This document shows positions 34,013-43,945 of a DNA stretch of 64,000 nt, piece after piece. The position numbers and the translations under genes were made by a program. A model generated the notes under the pieces. It searched no databases, had not been told where the DNA came from, and saw only the letters and a program-made list of their open reading frames with translations. Every line of letters begins with the position of its first letter. The first letter of the stretch is position 1. Source of the stretch: Terribacillus halophilus (GTDB lineage Bacteria > Bacillota > Bacilli > Bacillales > Amphibacillaceae); NCBI RefSeq assembly GCF_900162685.1, contig NZ_LT727827.1, positions 351,971-415,970 on the forward strand, read 5' to 3'.

Positions 34013-34083
34013 ATCATCCATCCTTTCTGCCCAAGTAGGACTATTACCATTTTAAGGTATATGAACTTTTATCTCAAGAAAAA

Positions 34084-34112
34084 TAAAAAGCCCAGCATAT
34101 GCATGCTGGGCT
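34084..34112 (-). terminator. Intrinsic terminator of typA
   Basis: Perfect 10-bp stem AGCCCAGCAT/ATGCTGGGCT (34089-34098 and 34103-34112), ATGC loop, T run on the minus strand. Confidence 0.92.
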
Positions 34113-34125
34113 TTTCAATAAGCAA

Positions 34126-35952
34126 TTATGCTTTTTTCTTTTTCGTTGCTTTTTCGCGTTCGTTCTTGTTAAGGATTTTCTTACGAAGACGAATGGATTC
34201 TGGTGTTACTTCACAGTATTCATCGTCATTCAAGTATTCAATCGCTTCTTCAAGAGACAAATCACGTGTTTTACGAATCGTAGAAGTTTGATCTTTATTC
34301 GCAGAACGTACGTTAGTCAAATGTTTCTCAACTGCGATGTTAACAGTCAAGTCATTATCACGGCTGTGTTCTCCGACGATCATACCTGCGTATACATCTG
34401 TACCTGGAGCAGTGAAGATGATACCGCGATCTTCTAATTTCATAATACCGTAAGTAGATGCTTTACCTTGCTCAAGTGCAACAAGAACACCTTTAGAACG
34501 GCCGCCTACTTGTCCAGCAACAACTGGCTCATATCCGTCGAATGTATGGTTCAAGATACCAAATCCACGTGTTTGGGACATGAACTCTGTAGAATAACCA
34601 ATCAATCCACGAGAAGGTACACGGAATTCAAGACGAACTTGACCGTTACCTTGGTTGATCATATCAACCATTTCGCCTTTACGGGAACCTAAGGATTCCA
34701 TAACAGCTCCAGTGTAATCTTCCGGAACGTCTGCTTGTACGCGTTCTACCGGTTCACACATTTTGCCATCAATTTCTTTTAGAATTACTTGCGGCTTGGA
34801 AAGCTGCAATTCATAGCCTTCACGACGCATGTTTTCAATCAAGATAGACAAGTGAAGCTCACCGCGGCCGGATACAGTCCAGGCATCAGGAGAATCAGTT
34901 GGATCTACACGAAGACTTACGTCTGTCTCAAGCTGTGTAAGCAAACGCTCTTCGATTTTGCGGGAAGTAATGTATTTCCCTTCTTTACCTGCGAACGGGC
35001 TGTTGTTCACAAGGAAAGTCATTTGCAAAGTAGGTTCGTCGATACGCGGGATTGGAAGTGCTTCCGGCTTATCAACCGAGCAGACAGTTTCCCCTACGTT
35101 AATATCTTCAAGACCCGCAACGGCAACAATGTCACCAGCTTTTGCTTCTGTAATTTCTGTACGTTTCAAACCAATGAAACCGAATAGCTTCGTAATACGG
35201 AAGTTCTTCACAGAGCCATCTTTCTTCATCAATGAAACCTGATCGCCAACTTTAACAGAACCACGGAAGATACGACCAACACCAATACGTCCTAGGAAGT
35301 CGTTGTAATCCAAGATTGTAACCTGGAATTGCAAGCCTTCATCCGCATTGTCAATTGGTGCTGGAATGCTCTCCATGATTGTGTTGAAAATCGGGTCCAT
35401 AGATTCTTCTAGTGCTTCTGGCTCTTCACCAGAAGTTCCGTTCAATGCTGATGCGTACACAACTGGGAATTCAAGCTGATCGTCATCTGCACCAAGTTCG
35501 ATGAATAGATCAAGCACTTCATCAATTACATGCTCAGGACGCGCACTCGGTTTGTCGATTTTGTTTACAACAACAACCGGAGTAAGCTTTTGCTCCAATG
35601 CTTTTTTCAGTACGAATCGAGTCTGCGGCATCGCACCCTCGTATGCATCAACAACAAGCAGAACGCCGTCTACCATCTTCAGTACGCGTTCTACCTCACC
35701 GCCGAAATCGGCGTGTCCTGGTGTATCCAATATGTTAATTCGTGTATCGTTATAGTTAATCGCAGTGTTTTTCGCCAAGATTGTAATACCGCGCTCTTTT
35801 TCCAAGTCATTGGAATCCATTGCGCGCTCATCCACGTGTTCGTTATCACGAAACGTACCAGAATATTTTAGCAACTGGTCAACCAAAGTTGTTTTCCCGT
35901 GGTCAACGTGGGCAATAATCGCGATATTGCGAATATCTTCTCTTAATTGCAT
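34126..35952 (-). CDS. typA: Ribosome-associated translational GTPase TypA/BipA
   Basis: A 608-aa translational GTPase. G1 AHVDHGKTT, switch region [13 protein letters not shown]3 [11 protein letters not shown] and G4 VNKIDKP are present, followed by EF-G-like domains and the BipA C-terminal domain; the tail is very basic ([14 protein letters not shown]). TypA supports ribosome assembly at low temperature. ATG at 35952 (MQLREDIRN) follows AGGAG by about 10 nt; upstream in-frame codons are probably untranslated. Confidence 0.96.
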   Translation of the reverse strand: MQLREDIRNIAIIAHVDHGKTTLVDQLLKYSGTFRDNEHVDERAMDSNDLEKERGITILAKNTAINYNDTRINILDTPGHADFGGEVERVLKMVDGVLLVVDAYEGAMPQTRFVLKKALEQKLTPVVVVNKIDKPSARPEHVIDEVLDLFIELGADDDQLEFPVVYASALNGTSGEEPEALEESMDPIFNTIMESIPAPIDNADEGLQFQVTILDYNDFLGRIGVGRIFRGSVKVGDQVSLMKKDGSVKNFRITKLFGFIGLKRTEITEAKAGDIVAVAGLEDINVGETVCSVDKPEALPIPRIDEPTLQMTFLVNNSPFAGKEGKYITSRKIEERLLTQLETDVSLRVDPTDSPDAWTVSGRGELHLSILIENMRREGYELQLSKPQVILKEIDGKMCEPVERVQADVPEDYTGAVMESLGSRKGEMVDMINQGNGQVRLEFRVPSRGLIGYSTEFMSQTRGFGILNHTFDGYEPVVAGQVGGRSKGVLVALEQGKASTYGIMKLEDRGIIFTAPGTDVYAGMIVGEHSRDNDLTVNIAVEKHLTNVRSANKDQTSTIRKTRDLSLEEAIEYLNDDEYCEVTPESIRLRKKILNKNEREKATKKKKA

Positions 35953-36052
35953 GTATACATGTCTCCTCTTCTTCATGTAATCCTATCCGACTACAACCTG
36001 TTAATTATACCATAGTTCGTGCTTGGTACAATAGGACAGGCAAACATTTACA

Positions 36053-37369
36053 TTATAATATTATGGTAAAGCTTGCGCCGCCCATCTCAGATTTACCAGC
36101 TTTAATGGTACCATTATGTCTTTCCACGATAGCACGAGAAATCGCCAAGCCGAGTCCTGTTTCACCGCCGTCCCCTTTTACAAAACGCTGGAACATATTC
36201 GGCAGTAACTCATCTGAAATGCCTGGGCCATCATCTGAAATAGTGATTTCGACACTTCTTATACTGCTTGGCTGTACCGATAAATGAACTTGACTATTGG
36301 CGTGACGGATGGCATTAGACGTTATATTCATCATTGCCCGAAGCAGCTTCTCTTTATCCCCATTAATTACAATGTCAGAAGGTTTATTGTACGTCAAATT
36401 AACATTTTTGTCGCTTACTAGGGGAAGCGCTCGGTCTATGGTCTGATTGATAAGCTCTTTTATCTCTACTCGTTCCTGTTTATAAATTCCTTCTTCACTG
36501 TCCAGCTTGGCCAGCAAAATCATCTCATTTATCAGCTGTTTTAAACGATTAATCTCTGATACAACAACTTCCAGCCCGTTCTCTTGATCCTTGCCAGTGA
36601 AGACGCCGTCTTTTATTCCCTCTGCATAGCCTTGAATCGTCATGAGCGGTGTCTTTAATTCGTGGCTGGCATTTTGGAAAAATTGACGCTGAGATGTAAT
36701 ATAGCGGTTCAATTCCTTCGCCATCTCAATTGCGCTTTGTTCTACTTCCTTAATTTCTCCACTCGCTTTAACCGTTTCAATCTTATCGAATTCACGGCGC
36801 TGAATCTTTTTCAGCTGATATTTTAATTCGGTTAAAGGCCGCACTAAACGCTGTGTTAAGTACGTACTGATTAAGATTGCTATCATAACACCGATTAAGA
36901 AAACAAGCAGAATGCGCTGGAAGAAACTTTGCTGTACTTCTTCCAGTTCTCTGATAGGACGAAGAATAACCATATGTTGTTCCGGTCCAATCTTAATTGA
37001 TTTGACAACAAAGCTATTTTGCTTATCCTTCCAAATCGTGTTTTCACGAGTGGGAGCCGTATCATGGCTTTCTGCAAGCTTCTTCGCATCTGATTTCACT
37101 AAATTAGTATAGGTTACTTCCTCTGCTTGTTCGTCATAAAGAAACATGCTAAGGTCCAATTTATTAAGCATGGAATCGAGTGCAGGAACAGGGATTTCGT
37201 CTATGCCGCTAATTGTCGTAAGTAAAATCTGTCCGCTTTCTTCCAACTGTCTCGTCTCATTGGTCACGAGTAAACTTTTCAATTGCGAATACAAAGTTAT
37301 CGCTGTGAACCCCATCACAATGATAAGCAAAGTTGTGAAAGCTAGATTCAGCTGTGTTTTCAGTCTCAT
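36053..37369 (-). CDS. cssS: CssS-like secretion-stress sensor histidine kinase
   Basis: A 438-aa kinase with TM1 (about 10-28), an extracytoplasmic domain (about 30-150), TM2 (about 152-172), HAMP (LTQRLVRPLTELKYQL), phospho-His236 in NASHELKTPLMTIQGYAEG and a full HATPase domain (DDGPGIS, GETGLGLAIS). It overlaps cssR by 4 bp (ATGA). Identity as CssS rests mainly on context: the pair is divergent from an HtrA-type protease gene, as cssRS is from htrB in B. subtilis. Confidence 0.85.
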   Translation of the reverse strand: MRLKTQLNLAFTTLLIIVMGFTAITLYSQLKSLLVTNETRQLEESGQILLTTISGIDEIPVPALDSMLNKLDLSMFLYDEQAEEVTYTNLVKSDAKKLAESHDTAPTRENTIWKDKQNSFVVKSIKIGPEQHMVILRPIRELEEVQQSFFQRILLVFLIGVMIAILISTYLTQRLVRPLTELKYQLKKIQRREFDKIETVKASGEIKEVEQSAIEMAKELNRYITSQRQFFQNASHELKTPLMTIQGYAEGIKDGVFTGKDQENGLEVVVSEINRLKQLINEMILLAKLDSEEGIYKQERVEIKELINQTIDRALPLVSDKNVNLTYNKPSDIVINGDKEKLLRAMMNITSNAIRHANSQVHLSVQPSSIRSVEITISDDGPGISDELLPNMFQRFVKGDGGETGLGLAISRAIVERHNGTIKAGKSEMGGASFTIIL

Positions 37370-38061
37370 TCTTCATCCATCCTGAACCGGTAGCCAAAGC
37401 CCCACACCGTTTCAATAGGAATTCCCTCCATCTTTTTGCGAAGCCGTTTTACCAAGTCATCAACAGCACGGTCACTGCCGAAATAATCTTCTCCCCACAC
37501 TTTTGTCAGCAGCTCATCTCGCGAGAAGGCACGATTAGGATTTTGAACAAGAATAACGATCATCTCAAATTCCTTTGCCGTTACTTCCACTTCTTCTTCA
37601 TGCCAGTATACACGGCGTTCTCCTAAATGAAGTTGCAGATCACCTGCTTCTAAGTCCATTTGTTTCACAGCTGCCTGCGTTTCAGGTTGGGTTTGCGGGT
37701 TCCACCTTTTAAAGAGTCGCTTTACACGCGCAACTAATTCCCGCGGGCTGAAAGGTTTGGTCAGGTAATCATCGCCGCCCAGTTCCAAACCAAGAATTCT
37801 GTCAATTTCTTCATCTTTTGCCGAGATGATAATAATTGGCACCTCGCTTGTTTGGCGAATCTTATTGCATAGCGCATACCCGTCCATGCCTGGCAGCATA
37901 ATGTCCATAATCCATAGATCCGGAAATTCCTTTTCTGCCAGCTCCAAAGCAAGTTCAGCTGTCTCAGCCACACTAATCCGGTAACCTTCCTTCTTTAAAT
38001 ATGCTTCTACTATATTCCGTATATTTTGATCGTCTTCCACAACGATAATATGATGTGACAA
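37366..38061 (-). CDS. cssR: CssR-like OmpR-family response regulator
   Basis: A 231-aa regulator. Receiver domain with phospho-Asp53 (LWIMDIMLPGMDGY), and KPFSPRELVARV at its end; C-terminal OmpR/PhoB winged helix with DELLTKVWGEDYFGSDRAVD and VWGFGYRF. The start is TTG (38061) 9 nt after AAAGGAG. With CssS it would sense misfolded secreted protein and induce htrB. Confidence 0.87.
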   Translation of the reverse strand: MSHHIIVVEDDQNIRNIVEAYLKKEGYRISVAETAELALELAEKEFPDLWIMDIMLPGMDGYALCNKIRQTSEVPIIIISAKDEEIDRILGLELGGDDYLTKPFSPRELVARVKRLFKRWNPQTQPETQAAVKQMDLEAGDLQLHLGERRVYWHEEEVEVTAKEFEMIVILVQNPNRAFSRDELLTKVWGEDYFGSDRAVDDLVKRLRKKMEGIPIETVWGFGYRFRMDEE

Positions 38062-38098
38062 ATGCTCGTACTCCTTTCTTCTCTATCGCTATTTTCCC

Positions 38099-38137
38099 AT
38101 AAATCTAAGAAAAGAAAAGCTTTTCTCTTCGATTTAT
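38099..38137. repeat. Large imperfect inverted repeat in the cssR-htrB divergent region
   Basis: Outer arms ATAAATC/GATTTAT (38099-38105 and 38131-38137) with an inner AGAAAAGCTTTTCT palindrome. A further AATAAATCCC copy occurs near 38169. This may be where CssR binds, and the arrangement suits control of both divergent units; untested. Confidence 0.45.
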
Positions 38138-38239
38138 CCATTCCACATATTTTACATAATTGCTCCAAATAAATCCCGAAGCCTGGCAGTAAAATAGGTA
38201 GTATAGAAAAACGCAAACAACACGAAAGAGGTGTCTTAT

Positions 38240-39628
38240 ATGAATAAAGATAACGACAAACAATACGATGAATACCCAGAAGATGAGCGGCATGATTCTG
38301 ATAACGAACAAGAGCCTTCCTATACAGATGAACCATACAGAAGGTCTGAACAAAAAGAAGAAACGCCAACTTACGGACATGCTATTCAAGTAGATGAGCC
38401 GGTGAAACAGCCGCAGCAGCAGAAACAGAAGGGCAAGGGCTGGACAAGTTTTATCAGCGGCATTGCAGGTGGTATTTTAGTACTCGCAATCGTCGCTGTC
38501 CTTGTATTTACTAATGTTATTTCGTTTAAATCTGACGCAGCAAGTCCTTCAACTATGGGAACAGACAATATATCAACCACAACTTCCAGTAACAAAACAT
38601 TAGCAACTGAAACTAGCACAAAAAATTTAACTTCTGCCATTCAAAGTGCTTCTGCAGCTGTCGTAGGCGTGGAGAACTTGCAGCAAGCAGATTTATTCTC
38701 TGAATCAGAGGCAGCAGGTTCTGGTTCAGGTGTTATCTATAAAAAAGAAGACGGAAAAGCATACATCGTAACGAACAACCACGTTGTCGAAGGTGCTTCC
38801 AGCTTGGAAGTGACACTAGCTAGTGGAGAAACAGAGAAAGCTAAATTGCTTGGCAAAGATGAAATTAGTGATTTAGCTGTACTAGAAATTGATGGCACGA
38901 ATGTTGATACAGTTGCTTCATTCGGTACTTCCGATGATTTAACTGTTGGTCAGCAAGCTATCGCAATCGGTAATCCACTTGGATCTGAATTCGCCGGTTC
39001 CGTTACACAAGGAATCATCAGCGGTCTCGATCGTTCTGTTGCCGTTGATTCCAATAATGACGGAACAGAAGATTGGGTTTCCGAAGTACTGCAAACAGAT
39101 GCTGCCATCAACCCTGGTAACAGTGGCGGCGCCTTAATTAATGCCAATGGCGAGGTAATTGGTATTAACTCTATGAAGATTGCACAAGAAGAAGTAGAAG
39201 GTATTGGTTTCGCCATTCCAATTGATGCAGCGAAGCCACTCATTAATCAATTGGAAACATCCGGTAAAGTTGAACGTCCTTATATCGGTATCGGTGCTGT
39301 AAGCTTGGACCAAGTGCCGCAAGCTAGCAAGCAGCGGACATTGAACTTACCAGACGATGTAACAGCAGGTGTTGTGCTTGCCCAAGTAGTAGAAAGTTCA
39401 GCAGCTGCGGACGCAGGACTTGAGCAATATGATGTTATTACGAAAATTGACGACCAAGATATCACTAGCATGGTTGATTTGCGTTCATACCTATATTCTG
39501 ATAAACAAATCGGAGATGAAGTGAACGTGACCTATTATCGAGATGGCAGCAAAGAAACAGCGAAACTTACACTAACAAATGAGCAAGCGACACAAGCTAA
39601 TAATACCGCCGAACAACAACAACAATAA
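38240..39628 (+). CDS. htrB: HtrB/DegP-type membrane-anchored serine protease
   Basis: A 462-aa quality-control protease. A long acidic cytoplasmic N-terminus (about 1-65) precedes one membrane anchor (about 70-97), a Ser/Thr-rich linker, a trypsin-like domain and a C-terminal PDZ domain (about 340-445). The triad is His181 (TNNHVVEGA), Asp211 (SDLAVLEID) and Ser295 (NPGNSGGALIN). ATG at 38240 is preferred to an in-frame GTG three codons earlier. It degrades or refolds misfolded secreted proteins and is divergent from cssRS. Confidence 0.93.
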   Translation: MNKDNDKQYDEYPEDERHDSDNEQEPSYTDEPYRRSEQKEETPTYGHAIQVDEPVKQPQQQKQKGKGWTSFISGIAGGILVLAIVAVLVFTNVISFKSDAASPSTMGTDNISTTTSSNKTLATETSTKNLTSAIQSASAAVVGVENLQQADLFSESEAAGSGSGVIYKKEDGKAYIVTNNHVVEGASSLEVTLASGETEKAKLLGKDEISDLAVLEIDGTNVDTVASFGTSDDLTVGQQAIAIGNPLGSEFAGSVTQGIISGLDRSVAVDSNNDGTEDWVSEVLQTDAAINPGNSGGALINANGEVIGINSMKIAQEEVEGIGFAIPIDAAKPLINQLETSGKVERPYIGIGAVSLDQVPQASKQRTLNLPDDVTAGVVLAQVVESSAAADAGLEQYDVITKIDDQDITSMVDLRSYLYSDKQIGDEVNVTYYRDGSKETAKLTLTNEQATQANNTAEQQQQ

Positions 39629-40011
39629 GCACAGCTTATTGATTAGATAAATTGCGGCCGCATCCTAATAACGTAAAAAACATGATATCCCCATAATGTC
39701 ATACTAGCGGCCTAGGGCTCTGCTCCACCTTTCCAATAAAAAGCGATCATCTGCAACATGGATGATCGCTTTTTTGGATTTGATTGATCGAAAAAAAACA
39801 ACCACTCTTTAAAGATAGAGCGGATATCGAATTTGTATTTTTGTTATAACTAGCGCAAGCTTGATGTTATTGCATTGCTAGCCGTACACAACAAGGTGAG
39901 ACACTTCTGCTTGTCAGAAAGTATTTTAGCTACTATTTTTGTCTAATCCGTCACAAGTCATGCTCACGCCCAATACATTATAAACAGACCTTACATAAAG
40001 GAGCATGATTT
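39629..40011. other. Gene-free stretch after htrB
   Basis: No supported coding region. It holds the htrB terminator (39742-39775) and, from about 39840 to 40010, the probable promoter region of the glycosyltransferase gene; no clear -35/-10 pair stands out. A NotI-type GCGGCCGC palindrome lies near 39655. Confidence 0.5.
39742..39775 (+). terminator. Intrinsic terminator of htrB
   Basis: Perfect 10-bp stem AGCGATCATC/GATGATCGCT (39742-39751 and 39761-39770), 9-nt loop, T run. It lies 113 bp past the stop codon. Confidence 0.85.
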
Positions 40012-41562
40012 ATGACTAATGTATTGATTGGCACCACTGTAAAACAAGATCCTGACATATTGTCTGCCTACCTAGACTCGCTTCGTGATCTTCAAACAAA
40101 CGACGTGTCCATTTCTTATTGTTTTGTTGATGATAATGATAACCCTGAATCCAGCTCTTTGCTTTATAAGTTTGCAAAAGAACAGACGACAGCCATTCTC
40201 CCATCCGAAGGAACCGACCCTTACTTGAAAGATGAACATACGCATTACTGGACTGAATCGCTTATTTGGAAAGTAGCTGCATGGAAAAATCGAATTATCT
40301 CGTTTGCTTTGGAGCAACAGTATGATTATGTATTTTTTGTCGACTCTGATCTTATCTTGCACCCCGCTACTTTGAACCAGCTGCTTGCTAGTGAAAAGGA
40401 TATTGTTTCGTGTGTCTTCTGGACACAATGGCAGCCAGGCACGCAAGCTCTGCCGCAAGTCTGGCTGAAAGATGAGTATGATCAATTTTCCCATTCTCGC
40501 GGAGAATCTCTGTCAGATGAAGAACGCGTAGAAAGACATCAAGCTTTCCTCCGTCAAATGCAAGAACCCGGTTTATATGAAGTGGGCGGCTTAGGGGCTT
40601 GTACACTAATCAGCAGAAATGCTATAGAAAAGGGCGTCCATTTCGGCGAAATCCCTAATCTCTCTTTCTGGGGAGAAGATCGGCATTTTTGTATTCGCGC
40701 TGCTGCACTCGGTCTCTCTCTCTTTGTTGATACCCATTACCCTGCGTTCCACCTTTATCGAAAAACAGATTTAGCAAAGCTTCCTGCTTATAAGTGGGAA
40801 CAAAATTGGCCTGGTTCTGCACAACGTATCTCGAAAGCACGCAGCAATACGCTTACTTTATCCATGATTGTTAAAAATGAAGCAGGACGCTATCTGGAAC
40901 GTGTTTTGCACGGTTGTTTAGCCGCTGTGGATCAAGCAGTCATCATCGATGATCACAGTACAGATAACACGAGAGAAATTTGCCAAGCACTATGCGCAAC
41001 ATACAACGTGCCGCTAAAATTGATTGAAAACACTGCTTCCAGCTTTTCAAATGAGATTGAGCTACGCAAACAGCAATGGCAGGAAACAATTGCTGAAGAG
41101 CCTGACTGGATTTTGAATTTGGATGCTGATGAAGTACTGGAAAATGCCTTTTTAACAGTAAAAGACCGGCTCTTGAACCAAGCCGATCTTGACCTTTATT
41201 CATTACGTTTATTTGATTTCTGGGATGAAAATCATTACCGCGAGGATACTTATTGGCAGGCTCACCTTTTTTATCGTCCGTTTCTGCTGCGCTACCAGCC
41301 TGCCTTTCCATACGAGTGGCTGGAAACACCTGTCCACTGCGGCCGATTTCCAGAGAATATATTCAAACTGCCTAATGGTATTAGCGATATACGAGTAAAA
41401 CATTTTGGCTGGGCGAACGAGATGGACCGAAAACAAAAATATGAACGCTACCAGCAGCAAGACCCGCAAGCTGTGTATGGACAGAAAGCACAGTATGAAA
41501 GTATTTTAGATGCCAATCCCACTTTAATCAGATGGACGGAGGTTTCTTCTTTCGAAAAATAG
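40012..41562 (+). CDS. Tandem two-domain GT-A-fold glycosyltransferase
   Basis: A 516-aa protein with two glycosyltransferase units. The N-terminal unit (about 1-260) has an Anp1/GT2-like DxD motif FFVDSDLILHP and GEDRHFCIRAAALG. The C-terminal GT2 unit (about 280-510) has LSMIVKNEAGRYLERVL, AVIIDDHSTDNT and LNLDADEVLEN. No membrane helices. AAAGGAG precedes the ATG. The 3' end overlaps a convergent methyltransferase gene by 35 bp; the two may decorate a surface or spore polymer. Substrate unknown. Confidence 0.85.
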   Translation: MTNVLIGTTVKQDPDILSAYLDSLRDLQTNDVSISYCFVDDNDNPESSSLLYKFAKEQTTAILPSEGTDPYLKDEHTHYWTESLIWKVAAWKNRIISFALEQQYDYVFFVDSDLILHPATLNQLLASEKDIVSCVFWTQWQPGTQALPQVWLKDEYDQFSHSRGESLSDEERVERHQAFLRQMQEPGLYEVGGLGACTLISRNAIEKGVHFGEIPNLSFWGEDRHFCIRAAALGLSLFVDTHYPAFHLYRKTDLAKLPAYKWEQNWPGSAQRISKARSNTLTLSMIVKNEAGRYLERVLHGCLAAVDQAVIIDDHSTDNTREICQALCATYNVPLKLIENTASSFSNEIELRKQQWQETIAEEPDWILNLDADEVLENAFLTVKDRLLNQADLDLYSLRLFDFWDENHYREDTYWQAHLFYRPFLLRYQPAFPYEWLETPVHCGRFPENIFKLPNGISDIRVKHFGWANEMDRKQKYERYQQQDPQAVYGQKAQYESILDANPTLIRWTEVSSFEK

Positions 41563-42196
41563 CACGAAAACAATATAGTCGTCCCCATTGATCATCAAAC
41601 AGGGCATTTGCCGGCATTTCAGTCTGAACGTCACCAGCAAATTCCAAGCCTGCAAGCTCGGCTAATGTCTTTAAAACGTTTAAATCAACCGTTGGATAAT
41701 CGAACGTTAAGATTACGAGACCGCCTGGCTTTAACGTACGGCTGAACTGCTCCCAAGCACGCTTTTGCACACTTACATCCAAATGTTCTATTACCGAAAT
41801 ACAGAATATCTTATCAAAAAGGGCATCTTCGTATGGTAGCGCGGTCAGATCTGCTTCAGAACGGTAAATTCTTTGGATTAGTTCTGCTGGTAATCGTGCT
41901 GCCTCTTCTTTCCCGAAATCCCTGCTTATGTCTTCAATAATTGCCTGTTCATCCATAATTCTTGCATCTATATCGCATGCATAGACTGCTTGGGCTGTGG
42001 CCGCTAAGTGAAATTTAAATGGATGACTGATTCCCGAGGCAGCATCCAGCACAATATCTCCTGCCTCTACGAACGAAGCTGCCCATTTATATTCATAACC
42101 GCGACTCCACCAAGCATCCGGTAATTTCAGCACAAAATCGCGCGCTGCACGATCCTCACGTGTGAAAAATCTCGAAGTCCATGCTTCTGTCAACAT
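41528..42196 (-). CDS. Class I SAM-dependent methyltransferase
   Basis: A 222-aa Rossmann-fold methyltransferase. Motif I is GDIVLDAASGISHPFKFHL (unusual AASGIS in place of GxGxG), motif II acidic residue in VYACDIDARIM, and the later LFDKIFCISVIEHL and LKPGGLVILTFDYP are typical of the Methyltransf_11/25 group. It is convergent with, and overlaps, the glycosyltransferase gene. Substrate cannot be predicted. Confidence 0.82.
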   Translation of the reverse strand: MLTEAWTSRFFTREDRAARDFVLKLPDAWWSRGYEYKWAASFVEAGDIVLDAASGISHPFKFHLAATAQAVYACDIDARIMDEQAIIEDISRDFGKEEAARLPAELIQRIYRSEADLTALPYEDALFDKIFCISVIEHLDVSVQKRAWEQFSRTLKPGGLVILTFDYPTVDLNVLKTLAELAGLEFAGDVQTEMPANALFDDQWGRLYCFRAIFRKKKPPSI

Positions 42197-42285
42197 GCTT
42201 CAACCCCTTTAAAATTAGAATACAGTACATTTAGTACAACGTATTCCGCTGAATAAGCATGTATGCCCGCTTTCTGATGGACAGC

Positions 42286-42312
42286 AAAAAGCCGGGCAAT
42301 TTCCGCCCGGCT
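42286..42312 (-). terminator. Intrinsic terminator of the yteA-like gene
   Basis: 8-bp stem AGCCGGGC/GCCCGGCT (42290-42297 and 42305-42312), followed by T run on the minus strand, directly after the stop codon. Confidence 0.9.
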
Positions 42313-42316
42313 TCGT

Positions 42317-43030
42317 TTATTCTTCATACAAAATAGATGTCACATCTGCATCATCCAGATAATCTTCATATTTTTCATGATCTTCGTTAACACCATCATA
42401 CTTTCCATGCATATCGGAGATTAGGAAGTTTTCTATATCTTCTGCTCCGCCTATTTCTTCACCGGAATTTACTGCCATATAACCATAATCTTTCTCCGAG
42501 TTAACAAAATCAGAAGGAGTTTCAGATGACCCGTACGCTTGCAATTCCTGCAAAGTATCTTCTCCATCATAAAAATTATGTTCCGAATCTTCTTCGTCAT
42601 CTTTTCCTTCCAAATCCTCCAGGCGCGGATGAATGACTGCTTCTTCTGCCGGCCGATCATGCAGTGTCATTTGCTGCGGCTTGAACTCTACTAGTGTTTC
42701 CGCTGTCGGCATGGCAAGCAGACGTTCATCAGGTATTGGCTTCCCTGACTTTTGACAGATTCCGTAAGTGCCCTTCTTCATTCTTGCCAGCGCCGCTTCA
42801 ATATCCTGCTGTTCTTGCTCCAAGTGGTCATTTAAAGCGATGTCTTTCTCTCTTTCGAATAATTCGGTTGCTGTATCTCCTGGATGGTTATCATAATTGC
42901 TCAGTTCACCTACTGCATCCTTGTTATACGACATTTCGACACCAAAATGATCCTTTAATGTTTGTTTCAATTCTTGCAGCCGATTTTCCAACATCTCTTT
43001 ACAAGCATTTAGCGTCTCTGGTCTGACCAT
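42317..43030 (-). CDS. YteA-like TraR/DksA-family protein
   Basis: A 237-aa protein related to Bacillus YteA. The N-terminal coiled-coil region (about 1-90, rich in Glu/Gln/Leu) carries NYDNHPGDTATELFEREKDI; a degenerate zinc-finger segment KGTYGICQKSGKPIPDERL follows, with only one of the expected cysteines. The C-terminal half is very acidic. GGAGGG lies 8 nt before the ATG. Such proteins may act at RNA polymerase; a sporulation link is assumed from YteA. Confidence 0.82.
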   Translation of the reverse strand: MVRPETLNACKEMLENRLQELKQTLKDHFGVEMSYNKDAVGELSNYDNHPGDTATELFEREKDIALNDHLEQEQQDIEAALARMKKGTYGICQKSGKPIPDERLLAMPTAETLVEFKPQQMTLHDRPAEEAVIHPRLEDLEGKDDEEDSEHNFYDGEDTLQELQAYGSSETPSDFVNSEKDYGYMAVNSGEEIGGAEDIENFLISDMHGKYDGVNEDHEKYEDYLDDADVTSILYEE

Positions 43031-43137
43031 GTGTTTCCCTCCAGTTCATTTCTTAACTGTATGTTAGTATGTGACAGAAAACACATCTCTATTAAATGTG
43101 CACTTATTGTATAATCAGGAAAACGGAGGGATGATGG

Positions 43138-43803
43138 ATGCCGAAGCGAAGATTGTACTTACTTGGAGGAAATACCGCTCAGAGAGAAGCCAATGTACAC
43201 TTTAGCAGAGCAGCTGGCGGAAAAAATGCCAAAATCGCACTGCTGATTGTCTACCGAGAAGGTTGGGAAGCATTTCTGCCGCGTTATACAAAGCACTGGT
43301 TGAATCAAGGTGTCCCGGAAAGAAATATTTCGGTTATTATTCCAAATAATGAAGGCATGTTAGACGCAGATGCAGCAGCACAACAACTAGCCGCAGCTAC
43401 TGGTATTTTTATCGGTGGCGGTCATTCCGAAACATACTATGCACATTATGCAAAACAGCCGTTCAAGCAGCTTTTAAAGGACAAATATGCAACTGGGGTT
43501 CCAGTCGCCGGTAATAGTGCAGGAGCGCTTCTAATGCCGGAAACAGTGCTCCTCTCACCCCGCGATACAGATAACCAACAAGCATGGAGCGGACCTGGAC
43601 TTGGCTTGCTGCATAACCAGCTGATAAGTGTCCACTTCTCTCAATGGCAAGATGAACAACATCTTATAGCTGGCTTAGAACAGCTTCAAGTGCCTTACGG
43701 ATACGGCATTGATGAAGATGCCTGCCTTTATTTCGAAAACGAGCAGCCCACTGCGGTGTTTGGTACAGAACAAGTGAAACGCATAGAAAAAGAGACCCTG
43801 TAG
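43138..43803 (+). CDS. Peptidase S51-like / class I glutamine-amidotransferase-like protein
   Basis: A 221-aa protein of the cyanophycinase/aspartyl-dipeptidase fold. The nucleophile is Ser127 in VAGNSAGALLMP, preceded by IFIGGGHSETY; His166 in ISVHFSQW is a likely triad member. No signal peptide. GGAGGG lies 7 nt before the ATG. Its stop codon TAG is inside the 8-bp duplication created by the adjacent MITE-like insertion, so the coding sequence is intact but its terminator was split. Confidence 0.82.
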   Translation: MPKRRLYLLGGNTAQREANVHFSRAAGGKNAKIALLIVYREGWEAFLPRYTKHWLNQGVPERNISVIIPNNEGMLDADAAAQQLAAATGIFIGGGHSETYYAHYAKQPFKQLLKDKYATGVPVAGNSAGALLMPETVLLSPRDTDNQQAWSGPGLGLLHNQLISVHFSQWQDEQHLIAGLEQLQVPYGYGIDEDACLYFENEQPTAVFGTEQVKRIEKETL

Positions 43804-43806
43804 GAA

Positions 43807-43945
43807 GAGGCCACTGAAAAAGTCATTAAGTCCGAGAAAAGCAGAAAGCAACCTACTTTATGTAGTCGCTTTCTGCTTTTTTAGTTTCTAGATATGGACA
43901 TTTCTAACTGAACACCTTAAAAATTGTTATTTTTTCAGTGGCCTC
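43807..43945. mobile_element. 139-bp MITE-like element with 15-bp terminal inverted repeats
   Basis: Perfect terminal repeats GAGGCCACTGAAAAA (43807-43821) and TTTTTCAGTGGCCTC (43931-43945) enclose a non-coding body with one strong hairpin. Both sides carry the direct repeat TGTAGGAA (43799-43806 and 43946-43953), the mark of an 8-bp target duplication. No transposase is encoded, so a full-length relative would have to move it. The family is not certain from sequence alone. Confidence 0.82.
43837..43885. terminator. Hairpin terminator inside the MITE-like element
   Basis: 13-bp perfect stem AAAAGCAGAAAGC/GCTTTCTGCTTTT (43837-43849 and 43868-43880) with an 18-nt loop, flanked by T run on the plus strand. 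It can replace the terminator the insertion disrupted. Confidence 0.75.
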
